From Vibrio gelatinilyticus (GTDB taxonomy: Bacteria; Pseudomonadota; Gammaproteobacteria; Enterobacterales; Vibrionaceae): DNA of 64,000 nt. A program made the translations under genes and the position numbers. This document shows, one piece after another, positions 1 through 9,353 of this stretch (its first letter is position 1; each line of letters begins with the position of its first letter). The notes below the pieces were generated by a model that was given only the letters and a program-made list of their open reading frames with translations, made no database searches and was not told the DNA's origin. The stretch spans positions 265,393 to 329,392 of the forward strand of contig NZ_JAJNNZ010000005.1 of NCBI RefSeq assembly GCF_022836845.1, given 5' to 3'.

Positions 1-509
1 ACGATCTGTTTTCGTGCTTCTGCATAGACAAAATTAGAATACGATGAATACTGCGCAGCTTTAGGTAGTTGCATACCAATTCGACCGGTGTATTTCAAAT
101 TTAAACTAAAGTGACCTGCGTAAAATCCAGCTCGCCATGCATCATGAGCAAAGATATGTTCATGACCCACAATCGCCATACCACTACCAGAGTCGGTATA
201 TTGCCCATAGAACATACTCGTCGAAGGGTTGCTTGCACCTTCCTCCCGATCATGTAAGTACATAGCATTCACACCTAAACCGATACCTAACGCATCGTCT
301 GTAATCGGTACAGGAAACGCTGCAAATTGGCTATCTGGTATCGGGTCGCGAGCTTCTTCTTGCTCTGTTGGCTCATCTTGTTGCGCCGCTATTCCATGCT
401 GCTTTTCAGACTGCTCATTTATTAGGTTGTCAGCATTAACAGCTTGAGTGCCGAGACAACAGGCGATAATGAATGCAGTCCTGCGACTCCAGAAAGCGAT
501 GCTTGTCAT
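1..509 (-). CDS. BamA/TamA-like outer-membrane beta-barrel protein (partial, C-terminal part outside window)
   Basis: An open frame of 169 codons starts at the ATG at 507-509 and runs off the left edge of the window. The first 26 residues look like a signal peptide (basic start, hydrophobic AFIIACCLG, cleavage likely after VNA). A polar Gln/Glu-rich linker follows, and then from about residue 60 a stretch beginning FPVPITDDALGIGLG, with aromatic, glycine-rich strands. This pattern resembles the short surface-antigen (D15/BamA-like) barrels that lack POTRA domains. Only the N-terminal part is visible, so the barrel and its closing Phe cannot be checked. It is divergent from the DUF2057 gene. 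Family assignment is moderate; outer-membrane location is more secure. Confidence 0.55.
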   Translation of the reverse strand, partial: MTSIAFWSRRTAFIIACCLGTQAVNADNLINEQSEKQHGIAAQQDEPTEQEEARDPIPDSQFAAFPVPITDDALGIGLGVNAMYLHDREEGASNPSTSMFYGQYTDSGSGMAIVGHEHIFAHDAWRAGFYAGHFSLNLKYTGRIGMQLPKAAQYSSYSNFVYAEARKQI

Positions 510-932
510 TGATCTAATACTCGATAAAAGTGAGTTGAAAATGGTTGCTGATCATAGATGACTCAAGCCCACTAATGAATAACTTAGTATCAAACAAACC
601 TATAGATTGACAGAACTCTGACATTTAAAGGAAGATAGACTCATGACGAAGTAATTACAGAGAAACCTCAGCTAACACTCTCATTGGCAAATAAAACATC
701 GATTTTCTTTAACAGCCTTATCGATAAACCACTCCTATTTAGTATATACAAATCCGATAGTAAAGGCGTATTGCCCTGACAATTATTACCGATCCCACAT
801 CACATAATGAGCAAACAATCAATGTTGGAGTAAAGCCACGCAAAGTCTGTATTGTCAGTTGCAATTGGCCAATAAAATAGGCAGGCTAAGGTGCATAAAG
901 TTTTGAGGTTGATTCCATAAGGGAAACAAATT
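510..932. promoter_or_regulatory. Divergent intergenic region between the outer-membrane gene and the DUF2057 gene
   Basis: This 423-base AT-rich stretch separates two divergently transcribed genes and must hold both promoters. I see no convincing long ORF, RNA gene or strong palindrome in it. The DUF2057 gene has a plain AAGGGA ribosome site just before its ATG. Confidence 0.4.
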
Positions 933-1601
933 ATGAAAGCTCTAAAGATAATTTCACTCGCGATATTAGCCAGTACGAGTAGCATCTCGATGGCACAAGT
1001 CACGATTAAGACTCCTGATACCGTCGATATTTTGTCCGTCAACGCTCAAGAACCTGAGTTTGAATCAGGCGGTTTTTTTTCATCTGGAAAAACAACAATT
1101 TTGCCTGACGGGACAAACCAAATAGTCTTTCGTTTTGAACCTTATTTCGATGTTAGCCGAGATGAACGCGTTAGTGTGCCAAGCAAAACTATCATCGCTA
1201 GGTTTGATGCTAAAGACGTCAATCTCACATTAGAAGTCCCTAAATACCTGAACGAGCGCCAGGCTAAGAAAAACATCGACAGCTTTACCTGGACATTGAA
1301 AGATGAAAATGGACAAGAAATTGCCACACAGCAAGACAAACTTATAAAAGAAGGTATGCAGATTGGTCGCGACTACAGCCGAGAAGCAGAAGACTACAAC
1401 CGCAAAGGCGGTGTCGCTGCAATTGCTGCCGCTGGCGTGGTTGCAGCAACACCCGTGACCCTTCCAGCTAGCACCAATGATTTTAGTGGCGCAGCAAACG
1501 CATCCACCGACAGCACCGCAGAAGAGATGCTGATGTTTTGGTATAATAAGGCCGATGCTGACACCAAAGCTCGCTTTAAAGAGTATGTAAACAAACAATA
1601 A
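933..1601 (+). CDS. DUF2057 (YccT/CsgI-like) periplasmic protein
   Basis: A 222-residue protein with a clear signal peptide (MKALKIISLAILASTSSISMA, cleavage near residue 21). The mature N-terminus carries VTIKTPDTVDILSVN, followed by a conserved beta-rich core and a C-terminal segment ending in MLMFWYNKADADTKARF. This is the layout of the UPF0319/DUF2057 family. In E. coli the relative YccT (CsgI) inhibits curli assembly; whether that role holds in Vibrio is unknown. It stands alone, followed by a hairpin terminator before the SGNH hydrolase gene. The start is supported by AAGGGA about 6 bases upstream. Family call fairly sure, function not. Confidence 0.7.
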   Translation: MKALKIISLAILASTSSISMAQVTIKTPDTVDILSVNAQEPEFESGGFFSSGKTTILPDGTNQIVFRFEPYFDVSRDERVSVPSKTIIARFDAKDVNLTLEVPKYLNERQAKKNIDSFTWTLKDENGQEIATQQDKLIKEGMQIGRDYSREAEDYNRKGGVAAIAAAGVVAATPVTLPASTNDFSGAANASTDSTAEEMLMFWYNKADADTKARFKEYVNKQ

Positions 1602-1640
1602 TTTTCGCACTTGCTCGCCAGAGCAGTTTTGTCTTGAGAA

Positions 1641-1664
1641 GCCGCTGTTGATGCGGCTTTTTTA
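1641..1664 (+). terminator. Rho-independent terminator after the DUF2057 gene
   Basis: Six-base stem AGCCGC / GCGGCT (1641-1646 with 1654-1659), a 7-base loop and a run of six T residues. It lies 40 bases after the DUF2057 stop and just before the SGNH hydrolase gene, so the two are probably separate units. Confidence 0.75.
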
Positions 1665-1681
1665 ATTACAAGGAACAACTA

Positions 1682-2290
1682 ATGAAAAAAGTCGTCTTGC
1701 TTGGTGATAGCCTAACCTACGGTTATGGGTTAGAAAGTGGGGTAAACTGGAGCGATACTCTCACCCACTCATTGGCAGACACATCAGTAGTTAACTGCGG
1801 TATACCTGGTGACACCACCTCTGGTATGTTATCCCGTTTTCAACAACAGGTACTCGTTGTAAAACCTGACGCCGTCGTGATCTTCGGTGGTCTCAATGAT
1901 CTCCATTGGAATACTGATATCAGTGTTGTTGCTTCAAACCTTAACGCCATGATCGCTCAGGCTCAATTTGCAGGAATCAAACCCGTTTTGGTCATTACTA
2001 GCGCCATTGACCCGGTGGGCTCATTAGCGATGTTTGGTCACAACCAACAAGCAGTAGAAACGCTTCGCAACTCGGTAAAAAAACTCAGTGAGCAGCACGC
2101 ACCAAAGATCAAGCTGATGTACGGACACGGGCCAACCGCTCTAAAAATCATTGATGCCTATGCCTTATTTGAGCAATATGCTGCGCAAAATGGCTATTCA
2201 CCCCTTTACCAACCTGATGGCATCCATCTTTCTCAGCTTGGTGCGAGCTTAATCGCAGATAAAGTCATTAGTGAATTCCCAATCATCTAA
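1682..2290 (+). CDS. SGNH/GDSL-family hydrolase
   Basis: A 202-residue serine esterase-like protein without a signal peptide. Block I is GDSLTYGYGL (nucleophile Ser10), block III GGLND contains the oxyanion Asn, and block V DGIHLSQLG holds the Asp-His pair near the C-terminus. This is the SGNH layout of TesA-like lysophospholipases and arylesterases. Unlike E. coli TesA there is no export signal, so it is probably cytoplasmic. An AAGGAA ribosome site precedes the ATG. Substrate cannot be told from sequence; acyl ester or thioester hydrolysis is the family expectation. Confidence 0.8.
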   Translation: MKKVVLLGDSLTYGYGLESGVNWSDTLTHSLADTSVVNCGIPGDTTSGMLSRFQQQVLVVKPDAVVIFGGLNDLHWNTDISVVASNLNAMIAQAQFAGIKPVLVITSAIDPVGSLAMFGHNQQAVETLRNSVKKLSEQHAPKIKLMYGHGPTALKIIDAYALFEQYAAQNGYSPLYQPDGIHLSQLGASLIADKVISEFPII

Positions 2291-2297
2291 ATTAAAA

Positions 2298-2325
2298 ACA
2301 GCCAGCATAAGCTGGCTGTCTTTAT
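2298..2325. terminator. Bidirectional terminator between convergent genes
   Basis: A nine-base perfect stem ACAGCCAGC / GCTGGCTGT with an ATAA loop sits between the convergent SGNH hydrolase and SLC13 genes. A T-rich stretch follows on the + strand and A residues precede it, giving a U tract on the other strand. Confidence 0.8.
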
Positions 2326-2339
2326 CATGTCAAAATGTA

Positions 2340-3728
2340 CTAAGCCCAGAATGTAAAGGCTATCAGTGTTAAGGCTCCAATACAGGCCATATTCACCAAA
2401 ATACCAATCTTCATCATTTCTTTCTGTTCTATATGTCCTGAAGCAAACACAATCGCATTGGGTGGTGTCGCAACTGGTAACATAAACGCGCACGACGCAG
2501 CCACTGCAATGAGCACAGATAAGATCACTGGTGACATACCCAAAGCCTCGGCAACACTCGCAAATACAGGAATAAGCAAAGCCGCACTGGCAGTATTACT
2601 GGCAAACTCAGTTAAAAAGACCACAAAGGCTGCGATGACCAACACGGTGATAAACAATCCTAGATGCGAAATCAGCGCACTCAATTCGTTCGCCAAAAAC
2701 ACGCTGGTTCCCGTTGCTTTGAGAATATTACTCAAACAAATACCACCTCCGAACAGTAGCAATACCCCCCAATCGGCTGTCTTCTCAATGTCTTTCCAAT
2801 GCACAACTCGAGCAAAGTTTACGGCAACTATCGCGCACAAAGCGACAATCGTGTCGAACTTGGCGTAGCCACCTAACATAGCATTGATAGGTTTACTGAA
2901 GACCCAAAACAAAACCGTCAATGCAAAGATCAGCAATGTCACCACTTTCCCTTTATCCCAATTTACAGGTTCGTGGCTTATCTCAAATTCACCATCCAAT
3001 TTTGGCTTTAAGACGAAATACAGTAACGACAACGCAATCGGCATTAAAAGGATAGCGGCAGGCACCCCAAACGCCATCCAATCTGTGAATGTTAAGCCAA
3101 CTTCAGCGGCAGCAATGGCATTCGGTGGGCTACCCACCATAGTGGCGATACCGCCGATACTAGCCGAATAAGCAATGCCCAATAACACAAACACATAAGT
3201 ATTATGCCCGCTCTCTTCATTGACCTTGCTCAGCACGCCAAGCACTAGAGGCAACATCATTGCAGTTGTGGCGGTGTTGCTGATCCACATGGATAGTCCT
3301 GCCGTCACACCAAAAAGCATAAACACAGCGACACTCATTTTGCCTTTAGCCAAAACCAATACTTTATCGGCAATCACCTTATCGAGTCCCTGACGGTGCA
3401 TCGCTGCTGCAAGAGCAAAACCGCCAAGAAACAAGAAAATGATTGAATTTGCGAAGTTGTTGAGGGCGGTTTGGGTACTAAAAACCCCCGTCAACACAGC
3501 GACGATGGGCACCAATACGGCTGTTACGGTAACGTGTAATGCTTCGGTTAACCATAGTACGGCAATAAAAGCGAGAATGCTGATCCCTAACACCACATTC
3601 GGTTCAAACGGTAATGTATAGTAAAGGACACAAAACAGGGCTAAGTCGGCGAGAATAATGATGCTATTACGGTTAAAGAACCATTCTCGCGTATTGGATG
3701 GAAGTGGGACACTATCGTTTCGATTCAT
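2340..3728 (-). CDS. SLC13/DASS sodium-coupled dicarboxylate symporter (VcINDY-like)
   Basis: Inner-membrane carrier for C4-dicarboxylates with Na+. The two family signatures SNT are at residues 150-152 (SNTATTAMM) and 377-379 (SNTASAALL), the positions they hold in structurally solved V. cholerae VcINDY. The repeats GSPPNAIAA and ATPPNAIVF near the substrate-binding hairpins are also present. I chose the internal ATG at 3726-3728 because AAGGAAG lies 8 bases before it, and it gives 462 residues, the VcINDY length; an in-frame ATG seven codons upstream has no better support. About 11 hydrophobic segments are visible. It is a single gene, convergent with the SGNH hydrolase. Probably imports succinate-like acids. 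Confidence 0.88.
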   Translation of the reverse strand: MNRNDSVPLPSNTREWFFNRNSIIILADLALFCVLYYTLPFEPNVVLGISILAFIAVLWLTEALHVTVTAVLVPIVAVLTGVFSTQTALNNFANSIIFLFLGGFALAAAMHRQGLDKVIADKVLVLAKGKMSVAVFMLFGVTAGLSMWISNTATTAMMLPLVLGVLSKVNEESGHNTYVFVLLGIAYSASIGGIATMVGSPPNAIAAAEVGLTFTDWMAFGVPAAILLMPIALSLLYFVLKPKLDGEFEISHEPVNWDKGKVVTLLIFALTVLFWVFSKPINAMLGGYAKFDTIVALCAIVAVNFARVVHWKDIEKTADWGVLLLFGGGICLSNILKATGTSVFLANELSALISHLGLFITVLVIAAFVVFLTEFASNTASAALLIPVFASVAEALGMSPVILSVLIAVAASCAFMLPVATPPNAIVFASGHIEQKEMMKIGILVNMACIGALTLIAFTFWA

Positions 3729-4010
3729 TGTAATGGCTTCCTTTTGCAAAGGGGAAGTTTTCCCGTTACCACAAGTGGAACCAATTCACGAAAGCGGCTT
3801 ACGAAAGAAAGCAAACCAAAGTGTTGTCAGGCTGAGGGCTAGATATTCGCAATTGAACCTTGTGGGATCACCGTCATGATCCCACATAATCAACTAACCC
3901 CATAACAAGGCATTACCATTTTGTTAACCACATCAAAATTATGGGTATATCGTAGCCATCACTTTTATAATGAGCCATGGCACAGTGGTAATGATGCCCT
4001 GTATACGGTG

Positions 4011-4694
4011 TTACAAGTTTGCCATAATCTTTTCCGCAACGGATTCAGAACTGGCAGGGTTTTGCCCAGTAATCAATAGGCCATCTTGGATTGCGAGGAC
4101 ATTCCAGTCATCCACTTTTTGGTATTCACCACCAAGTTTTTTAAGCTCGTCTTCAAGTAAGAACGGAACCACCTCGGTCAACGCTACAGCTTCCTCTTCC
4201 GAATTACTAAACCCCGTCACCGCGCGACCTTTCACAATTGGCTCTCCCTGTAAATCTTTTGCATTTAGTAACGCTGCGCTCGCATGACATACTGCGCCAA
4301 CAGGTTTTTCTTGCTGTAACGCGGTTTCGATAAGTTGTATCGAATCTTTGTCATCAACCAAATCCCAAAGCGGTCCGTGCCCACCCGGATAGAACACAGC
4401 ATCATAGTCTTTTACTGACACATCACTTAGTTTTAGCGTTGTGGCCAACTGCTTTTGACCAGCCTCATCAGCATCAAAACGTCGAGTTGCGTCGGTTTGA
4501 AAATCCGGTAATTCACTGTTGGGATCAATTGGAGGCTGTCCGCCTGCTGGAGAGGCCAACGTGACTTCAGCTCCTGCATCCAAAAATACGTAGTAGGGAG
4601 CGGCAAACTCTTCTACCCAAAAACCTGTCTTATGCCCTGTATTGCCAAGCTCAGAATGTGACGTTAAAACCACGAGTATTTTCTTTTTAGTCAT
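4011..4694 (-). CDS. DJ-1/PfpI (class I glutamine amidotransferase-like) protein
   Basis: 227 residues with the DJ-1/PfpI fold signature: FYPGGHGPLWDL and the nucleophile elbow GAVCHASAALL with Cys136-His137. An acidic residue in FWVEEF near residue 29 matches the third catalytic position of the Hsp31/glyoxalase III branch. Relatives are chaperones, deglycases or glutathione-independent glyoxalases; the sequence does not decide between them. A ribosome site AAAGGA precedes the ATG. The gene is divergent from the LysR-type regulator at 4828, which is the obvious candidate to control it. Soluble, no signal peptide. Confidence 0.8.
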   Translation of the reverse strand: MTKKKILVVLTSHSELGNTGHKTGFWVEEFAAPYYVFLDAGAEVTLASPAGGQPPIDPNSELPDFQTDATRRFDADEAGQKQLATTLKLSDVSVKDYDAVFYPGGHGPLWDLVDDKDSIQLIETALQQEKPVGAVCHASAALLNAKDLQGEPIVKGRAVTGFSNSEEEAVALTEVVPFLLEDELKKLGGEYQKVDDWNVLAIQDGLLITGQNPASSESVAEKIMANL

Positions 4695-4827
4695 CTGCTG
4701 TTCCTTTATCTAATCTCCGATCGATTGACTACCAGCTTAGTTAGGAAAATCAAAATGAACAATGCAGTATATTTTTGCTATTATGTATCAATTATTGAAA
4801 CAATTGATACGGGATTCGATAGCAGAG

Positions 4828-5724
4828 ATGGATGTTTCGTTCGAACAGCTTAAGAGCATGGTGGTGTTTGCTGAAGTGGCCAATCAAGGCAGCTTTACGG
4901 CCGCTGCCAAAAAACTGAATTTGACTCGCGCAGTTGTCAGCTATCATGTAAAAAAACTCGAAAGTCAACTAGGGATGAAGCTACTCAATCGAACGACGCG
5001 CTCGATTTCGTTAACTGAGGCCGGTAAGGTATATTTTGATAACTGTCAGGTCATTTCTCAACAAGCAATAGCGGCTCAACATACCATCGAAAACTTCAAA
5101 AATGAGCCTCAAGGCTTACTAAAAATCACTTGCCCTGTGAATGTTGGTCTGCAACTGATTGTTCCAGCATTAAATCAATTTAGGCGACTCTACCCTAATA
5201 TTGAACTCGACGTAAAACTCACCGACGAGGTCGTCAATATTATTCAAGATGGAATTGATCTCGCCATCCGTGGAGCGCCTTTGAAAGACTCGGGTATGCA
5301 AGCTACCCATCTTGCAACGATGGCAACCTGTTTGTGCGCATCACCGGAGTACTTGAGAAAGCATGGACGACCACAACACCCTACTGACCTCTCATCTCAT
5401 CATTGGGTGCTCTATCAGCTGAGTAGCAGTACCATCGAGCTTAAGCAAGGCAACCGTTCGTTCAGTATCCAAGCAAAAGGGGCGGTTTCCACCAATAATG
5501 CCGCCGCAAGAACAGCTTTTGTTGAAGGTGGACAAGGATTAGGACGTATTCCAGAATACGACGCAATGCCCAAAATTTCCCAAGGTAAGTTAGAACAAGT
5601 ACTCACTGACTACACCGCTCCCAATATCAATGTTTATGGTGTATTTCCGCCGGGTACTTCTTCAGCAAAAAAACTGCGTTTGTTACTCGACTACCTGAAA
5701 GAAGCTCTGCGTTCGCCACTATAA
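4828..5724 (+). CDS. LysR-type transcriptional regulator
   Basis: N-terminal winged helix (residues about 5-62): FAEVANQGSFTAAAKKLNLT, then VSYHVKKLESQLG and RTTRSISLTEAG. The rest is a periplasmic-binding-protein-like effector domain of the CrgA/AaeR type. I start at the ATG at 4828 because LysR proteins usually begin a few residues before the first helix; two upstream in-frame ATGs (4762, 4783) would add 22 or 15 residues but have no better ribosome site. The 133-base gap to the divergent DJ-1/PfpI gene should hold shared promoters. The inducer cannot be predicted. Confidence 0.85.
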   Translation: MDVSFEQLKSMVVFAEVANQGSFTAAAKKLNLTRAVVSYHVKKLESQLGMKLLNRTTRSISLTEAGKVYFDNCQVISQQAIAAQHTIENFKNEPQGLLKITCPVNVGLQLIVPALNQFRRLYPNIELDVKLTDEVVNIIQDGIDLAIRGAPLKDSGMQATHLATMATCLCASPEYLRKHGRPQHPTDLSSHHWVLYQLSSSTIELKQGNRSFSIQAKGAVSTNNAAARTAFVEGGQGLGRIPEYDAMPKISQGKLEQVLTDYTAPNINVYGVFPPGTSSAKKLRLLLDYLKEALRSPL

Positions 5725-5836
5725 TGACTCTGTTTGCAATCCACTCCTTTTGCACTTCATTACGTGGTGATTCTTGCGATATACCCAGACGTTGACGACA
5801 CTGTGAGAATACTCACCCACTCTTGCTAGGTATTCC

Positions 5837-7597
5837 ATGTTTGGCAAAATACCCTCGATATTAACGATGCTGATGACAACGTGGTTGTTCAGCACCTTAA
5901 CGTACGCCGCTGAACAGGCTGCAGACGCATTCGCACCCGAGTCATCAACGGGTATCACGGATCAGAAATTGGTCATTGCGAAACATTGGATGGTAACTGC
6001 GGCCAACCCAATTGCAGCCAAGACGGGGGCCGACGTTTTAGCGCGTGGTGGTAATGCCATTGATGCAATGGTGGCTGTACAGCTCATGCTTGGATTGGTC
6101 GAACCCCAATCGAGCGGTATTGGTGGTGGCTCTTTTCTGGTCTATTGGGATGAGAAAAGTCAGCGACTTACTACATTTGATGGTCGTGAAACTGCGCCTT
6201 TGCAAGCTCACGGAAACCTGTTTCTGAATGAGCAAGGCAAACCAATGGAATTCTATGACGCGGTGGTCGGAGGCCGCTCAGTCGCCACGCCGGGTACTGT
6301 AGCTCTGCTTTGGCATACCCATCAAAAATATGGCAAGTTAGACTGGTCATCGCTGATCGAACCCGTGATCACTACAGCCCAAAATGGTTTTCCTATTAGC
6401 GCGCGATTGGCCACTCTAATTGAAAAAGACAAAGCATTTCTATCTCGCTACCCCGATACCAGACAATACTTCTTTCACTCGGATGGGCAGCCCAAATCAC
6501 AGGGGATCGTGTTAAAAAATTCGGCCTATGCCAATACCCTGGCCTTACTTTCAAAAAACGGCATCTCAGGCTTTTATCGCGGTGAAGTGGCTCAGTCTAT
6601 TGTCAACGCGGTCACTCATGCACAAGACAATCCTGGCCTACTAAACAAGCAAGATCTTATGCAATATCAGGTCATTGAAAGAGAGCCTGTTTGTGCACCC
6701 TATAAGCAATATCAGGTCTGTGGCATGGGGCCACCGAGCAGTGGCGCTATTGCCATCGGGCAAATCATGATGACCATTGCCCCATTTGAACTGGATAAAT
6801 CCAATGCGGACAACCTAACCAGCTGGCAAATTCTCGCAGAAGCATCTCGTTTGGCATTCGCTGATCGTGGATTGCATGCTGCTGATAGTGACTTCTACCC
6901 AGTCCCCGTCACCGGGCTACTTGACCAAAACTACGTGCGATCACGCAGCGAACTCATCAAGCCTAATAAAGCCCTGAAAAAGGTATCTCCTGGCACCCCT
7001 CCCGACACCTTAGTTAATCAGGCGAGTGTAGGGAGCACTCTAGAATTGCCATCCACGTCGCATTTCAATATTGTGGATGCTAATGGCAACGTAGTTTCTA
7101 TGACCTCTTCAATCGAGAATGTCTTTGGTTCTCGCCTAATGGCGAGTGGATTTTTACTCAATAATGAGCTCACCGACTTTTCATTTGTGGCGACGAAAAA
7201 TGGCCTGCCTGTCGCAAACCGTATCGAAGCAGGTAAACGACCACGCTCATCCATGTCACCCACTATTGTCATGAAAAACGATAACCCCTACCTCGCCATT
7301 GGTTCACCCGGCGGCAGTCGCATCATTGGCTACGTTGCGCAAAGTCTTGTCGCCCACCTTGATTGGAATTTGGATATTCAGAAGGCGATAAACCAACCGA
7401 AAATGATCAATCGATTCGGTGAAATGGATATTGAGATCAACACCCCACTTGCGAACTACGCCACACAATTTGAAAGCATGGGCTATCGGGTCAAGATCCG
7501 CGACCTTAACTCAGGGTTACATGCGATTCGAATTACAGACGAGGGATTGGAAGGCGCTGCGGATCCACGCCGAGAGGGTGTTGCCATTGGGCGTTAA
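5837..7597 (+). CDS. ggt: Gamma-glutamyltranspeptidase
   Basis: 586-residue precursor that hydrolyses or transfers the gamma-glutamyl group of glutathione in the periplasm. Signal peptide residues 1-25 (IPSILTMLMTTWLFSTLTYAA). Large-subunit hallmark ALARGGNAIDA-like VLARGGNAIDAMVA near residue 70. Autocleavage and catalytic Thr407 is in the motif STSHFNIVD, and the oxyanion loop GSPGGSRIIG is near residue 490, as in E. coli Ggt. Length and both halves are complete. It stands alone between two genes pointing other ways; the upstream gap is 112 bases. Likely a nutrient-scavenging enzyme for extracellular glutathione. Confidence 0.93.
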   Translation: MFGKIPSILTMLMTTWLFSTLTYAAEQAADAFAPESSTGITDQKLVIAKHWMVTAANPIAAKTGADVLARGGNAIDAMVAVQLMLGLVEPQSSGIGGGSFLVYWDEKSQRLTTFDGRETAPLQAHGNLFLNEQGKPMEFYDAVVGGRSVATPGTVALLWHTHQKYGKLDWSSLIEPVITTAQNGFPISARLATLIEKDKAFLSRYPDTRQYFFHSDGQPKSQGIVLKNSAYANTLALLSKNGISGFYRGEVAQSIVNAVTHAQDNPGLLNKQDLMQYQVIEREPVCAPYKQYQVCGMGPPSSGAIAIGQIMMTIAPFELDKSNADNLTSWQILAEASRLAFADRGLHAADSDFYPVPVTGLLDQNYVRSRSELIKPNKALKKVSPGTPPDTLVNQASVGSTLELPSTSHFNIVDANGNVVSMTSSIENVFGSRLMASGFLLNNELTDFSFVATKNGLPVANRIEAGKRPRSSMSPTIVMKNDNPYLAIGSPGGSRIIGYVAQSLVAHLDWNLDIQKAINQPKMINRFGEMDIEINTPLANYATQFESMGYRVKIRDLNSGLHAIRITDEGLEGAADPRREGVAIGR

Positions 7598-7609
7598 GGC
7601 GTGCATTAT

Positions 7610-7657
7610 TTGCGCAGAAATCAGTCTGTAGCATGACTTATCTGCGCAATTGCCTTT
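7610..7657. terminator. Probable terminator between ggt and the convergent hydrolase gene
   Basis: Nine-base stem TTGCGCAGA / TCTGCGCAA (7610-7618 with 7641-7649) with a small inner stem AGTC / GACT in the loop, then TTGCCTTTT. It sits between two convergent genes. Confidence 0.5.
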
Positions 7658-7664
7658 TCTGGTG

Positions 7665-8531
7665 TTATTTTTGATTTTGATGGGTCGATATTAAGCGATC
7701 AAAACTCTGTTTGGCCTGTTCACAATGCATAACCCTACCATGCCCTTGACCTTGAGTTGTCACAAGCTCAACCCTTGGCATTTCATCTGACGCTTTAAGC
7801 GAAACACTGTGCTTGGTGAAACGGTCTTTCTCATCATGAACAATAATTGTCGAAGCTGCGCGCTGTTTCAGTTTGCCATACGGGTCAATCGACTGGATTG
7901 GGTACTTGTAGGTGTCTTCTATTTCACCAACCACCGCTTCGAATAAGCGCATTGAGTAGCCCGACTTAGCCACGCTGCCAAATAGGTTATCAACATAATC
8001 TAATACCGGGGCAATCAATAGCATAGGTACTGATTCTAATTTCGCATGACGACACTCAAGCGCAGCGGCTGTCCCCATACTGTGTCCGATCAATCCTGCG
8101 ACATTATCTTCATTGTCTAATATTCCCTCCAGCCCAGCCACAAATGCCGGAACATGGCCATGATTGCCCTCACTGGCACCGTGTGCCGGGTGATCATAAG
8201 CCAATGCGGTATAACCCATACTGGCGATATGCTCCATCAAAGGAAAGAACTGACTCGATGTACCGGACCAGCCATGCGTCAAGATCCACACCGGTCCGGT
8301 GCCCAGGCGATAGGTTTTTAACTCACCTTCTGCCGTCGCAATGCTGCCGATAGTTAGTCCGTCTGGCTGAGTATTCTTCGGTTTAGAGCGCACAGGCGTC
8401 AGCAGTAAATTTCGAGCGGTTCGCTTAGCGTGATTTGGGGCTATGCGATGGTGTAAGCGGGTCGTTACGTTAATCATGCTTCGTTTAAAATTAAACTTCT
8501 TCGATGTATTGAAGTAAATCTTGTCACTCAT
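7665..8531 (-). CDS. Alpha/beta-hydrolase family protein
   Basis: 288 residues. After a basic N-terminal region of about 70 residues comes the alpha/beta hydrolase core: ILTHGWSGTSSQF (oxyanion strand), ALAYDHPAHGAS, the nucleophile elbow GHSMGTAAA, the acid in VHDEKDRF and the catalytic His in GQGHGRVMH. The basic lead sequence FKRSMINVTTRLHHRIAPNHAKRTARNLL is amphipathic and could attach the protein to the membrane. An SD-like GAGGAT precedes the ATG. It lies 87 bases downstream of the TetR gene on the same strand, so the two are probably one unit. Likely an esterase or lipase of unknown substrate. Confidence 0.78.
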   Translation of the reverse strand: MSDKIYFNTSKKFNFKRSMINVTTRLHHRIAPNHAKRTARNLLLTPVRSKPKNTQPDGLTIGSIATAEGELKTYRLGTGPVWILTHGWSGTSSQFFPLMEHIASMGYTALAYDHPAHGASEGNHGHVPAFVAGLEGILDNEDNVAGLIGHSMGTAAALECRHAKLESVPMLLIAPVLDYVDNLFGSVAKSGYSMRLFEAVVGEIEDTYKYPIQSIDPYGKLKQRAASTIIVHDEKDRFTKHSVSLKASDEMPRVELVTTQGQGHGRVMHCEQAKQSFDRLISTHQNQK

Positions 8532-8618
8532 TCTGTTATCCTCACTTTCTCTTTTTCACGCTTTTAGAACGAGCGTGCTTTTTTATAATAAATCGAACCC
8601 AACCATAAGGTCGCGTTG

Positions 8619-9227
8619 CTATTTGTTACTGACGTGCCAACCAGACAATAAGGTCTCGACGCTTTTCCAAAATCTTGCACTGCTTTCTTCTTTACCAACC
8701 AAAGAGTAAAACAGATGCGCACTCAAATAGTGACCGTACAGCTCAAAGGCCGCCTGCTTAGCGTCTAGGTCACAGTGAAACTCCCCTATTTCTATTCCTT
8801 TTTGTATTTGAATAGTAAGGTAAGTAATCCACTGTTTCACCGCTTGCTTTAGCGCAATCTGCAGTTCATCGTCCTGGCTATCTTTCCAGGCATCAAGAAA
8901 CATACAGCTCCCTTGAAATGAGTGATTCCAGGTCATCCAGTTATCCAGAAGGTGGTGGATTTTTTCCTGATAACTTAGAGAGTTCTCGACGCGTACAGGG
9001 GCAATGACGCGTTGTAAAAACACGCGGTTAGCTTGCTCTACAACGGCAATTTGTAAGTTGATTTTAGAGTTGAAGTGAGCAAAAAGCCCACTTTTTGACA
9101 TACCACAGAGCTTGGCCAGCTCTCCTACCGTCAGACTTTCCAAACCAAACTGGCTGGCAAACTCAAATGCCTGATCCAAGATGTGTTCTTTCGTAATTCG
9201 TCCCTTACCCACAAACAGCCTATTCAT
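8619..9227 (-). CDS. TetR-family transcriptional repressor
   Basis: N-terminal TetR helix-turn-helix: ILDQAFEFASQFGLESLTVGELAKLCGMSKSGLFAHF-type region (residues about 12-50), followed by an all-helical ligand domain with several Trp residues. I place the start at the ATG at 9225-9227 (202 residues); a longer frame begins with TTG at 9272 but that would overlap the probable operator at 9266-9289. The gene lies upstream of the alpha/beta hydrolase on the same strand and divergent from the AEC carrier. It probably represses itself, the hydrolase and perhaps the carrier. Confidence 0.82.
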   Translation of the reverse strand: MNRLFVGKGRITKEHILDQAFEFASQFGLESLTVGELAKLCGMSKSGLFAHFNSKINLQIAVVEQANRVFLQRVIAPVRVENSLSYQEKIHHLLDNWMTWNHSFQGSCMFLDAWKDSQDDELQIALKQAVKQWITYLTIQIQKGIEIGEFHCDLDAKQAAFELYGHYLSAHLFYSLVGKEESSARFWKSVETLLSGWHVSNK

Positions 9228-9265
9228 TGCGCAACTAAGAGTTAACAATAGCACGATCGTTCTAT

Positions 9266-9289
9266 TATTCAATTGTCATTTATTGAATA
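9266..9289. promoter_or_regulatory. Candidate TetR operator (inverted repeat)
   Basis: Perfect 8-base inverted repeat TATTCAAT / ATTGAATA with an 8-base spacer, centred 50 bases upstream of the chosen tetR start and about 75 bases upstream of the AEC carrier gene. Size and placement suit a TetR dimer site controlling both directions. Confidence 0.5.
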
Positions 9290-9353
9290 GTCAAACTGTG
9301 AAAGAATCTCCCTTTATTCGTCAGACACTTAATCAGTCGCTTGAGAGCCCTAT

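Noticed and set aside
1230..1678. Cys-rich - strand frames opposite the DUF2057 gene
   Set aside because: Antisense to a clear gene; composition mirrors the coding strand.
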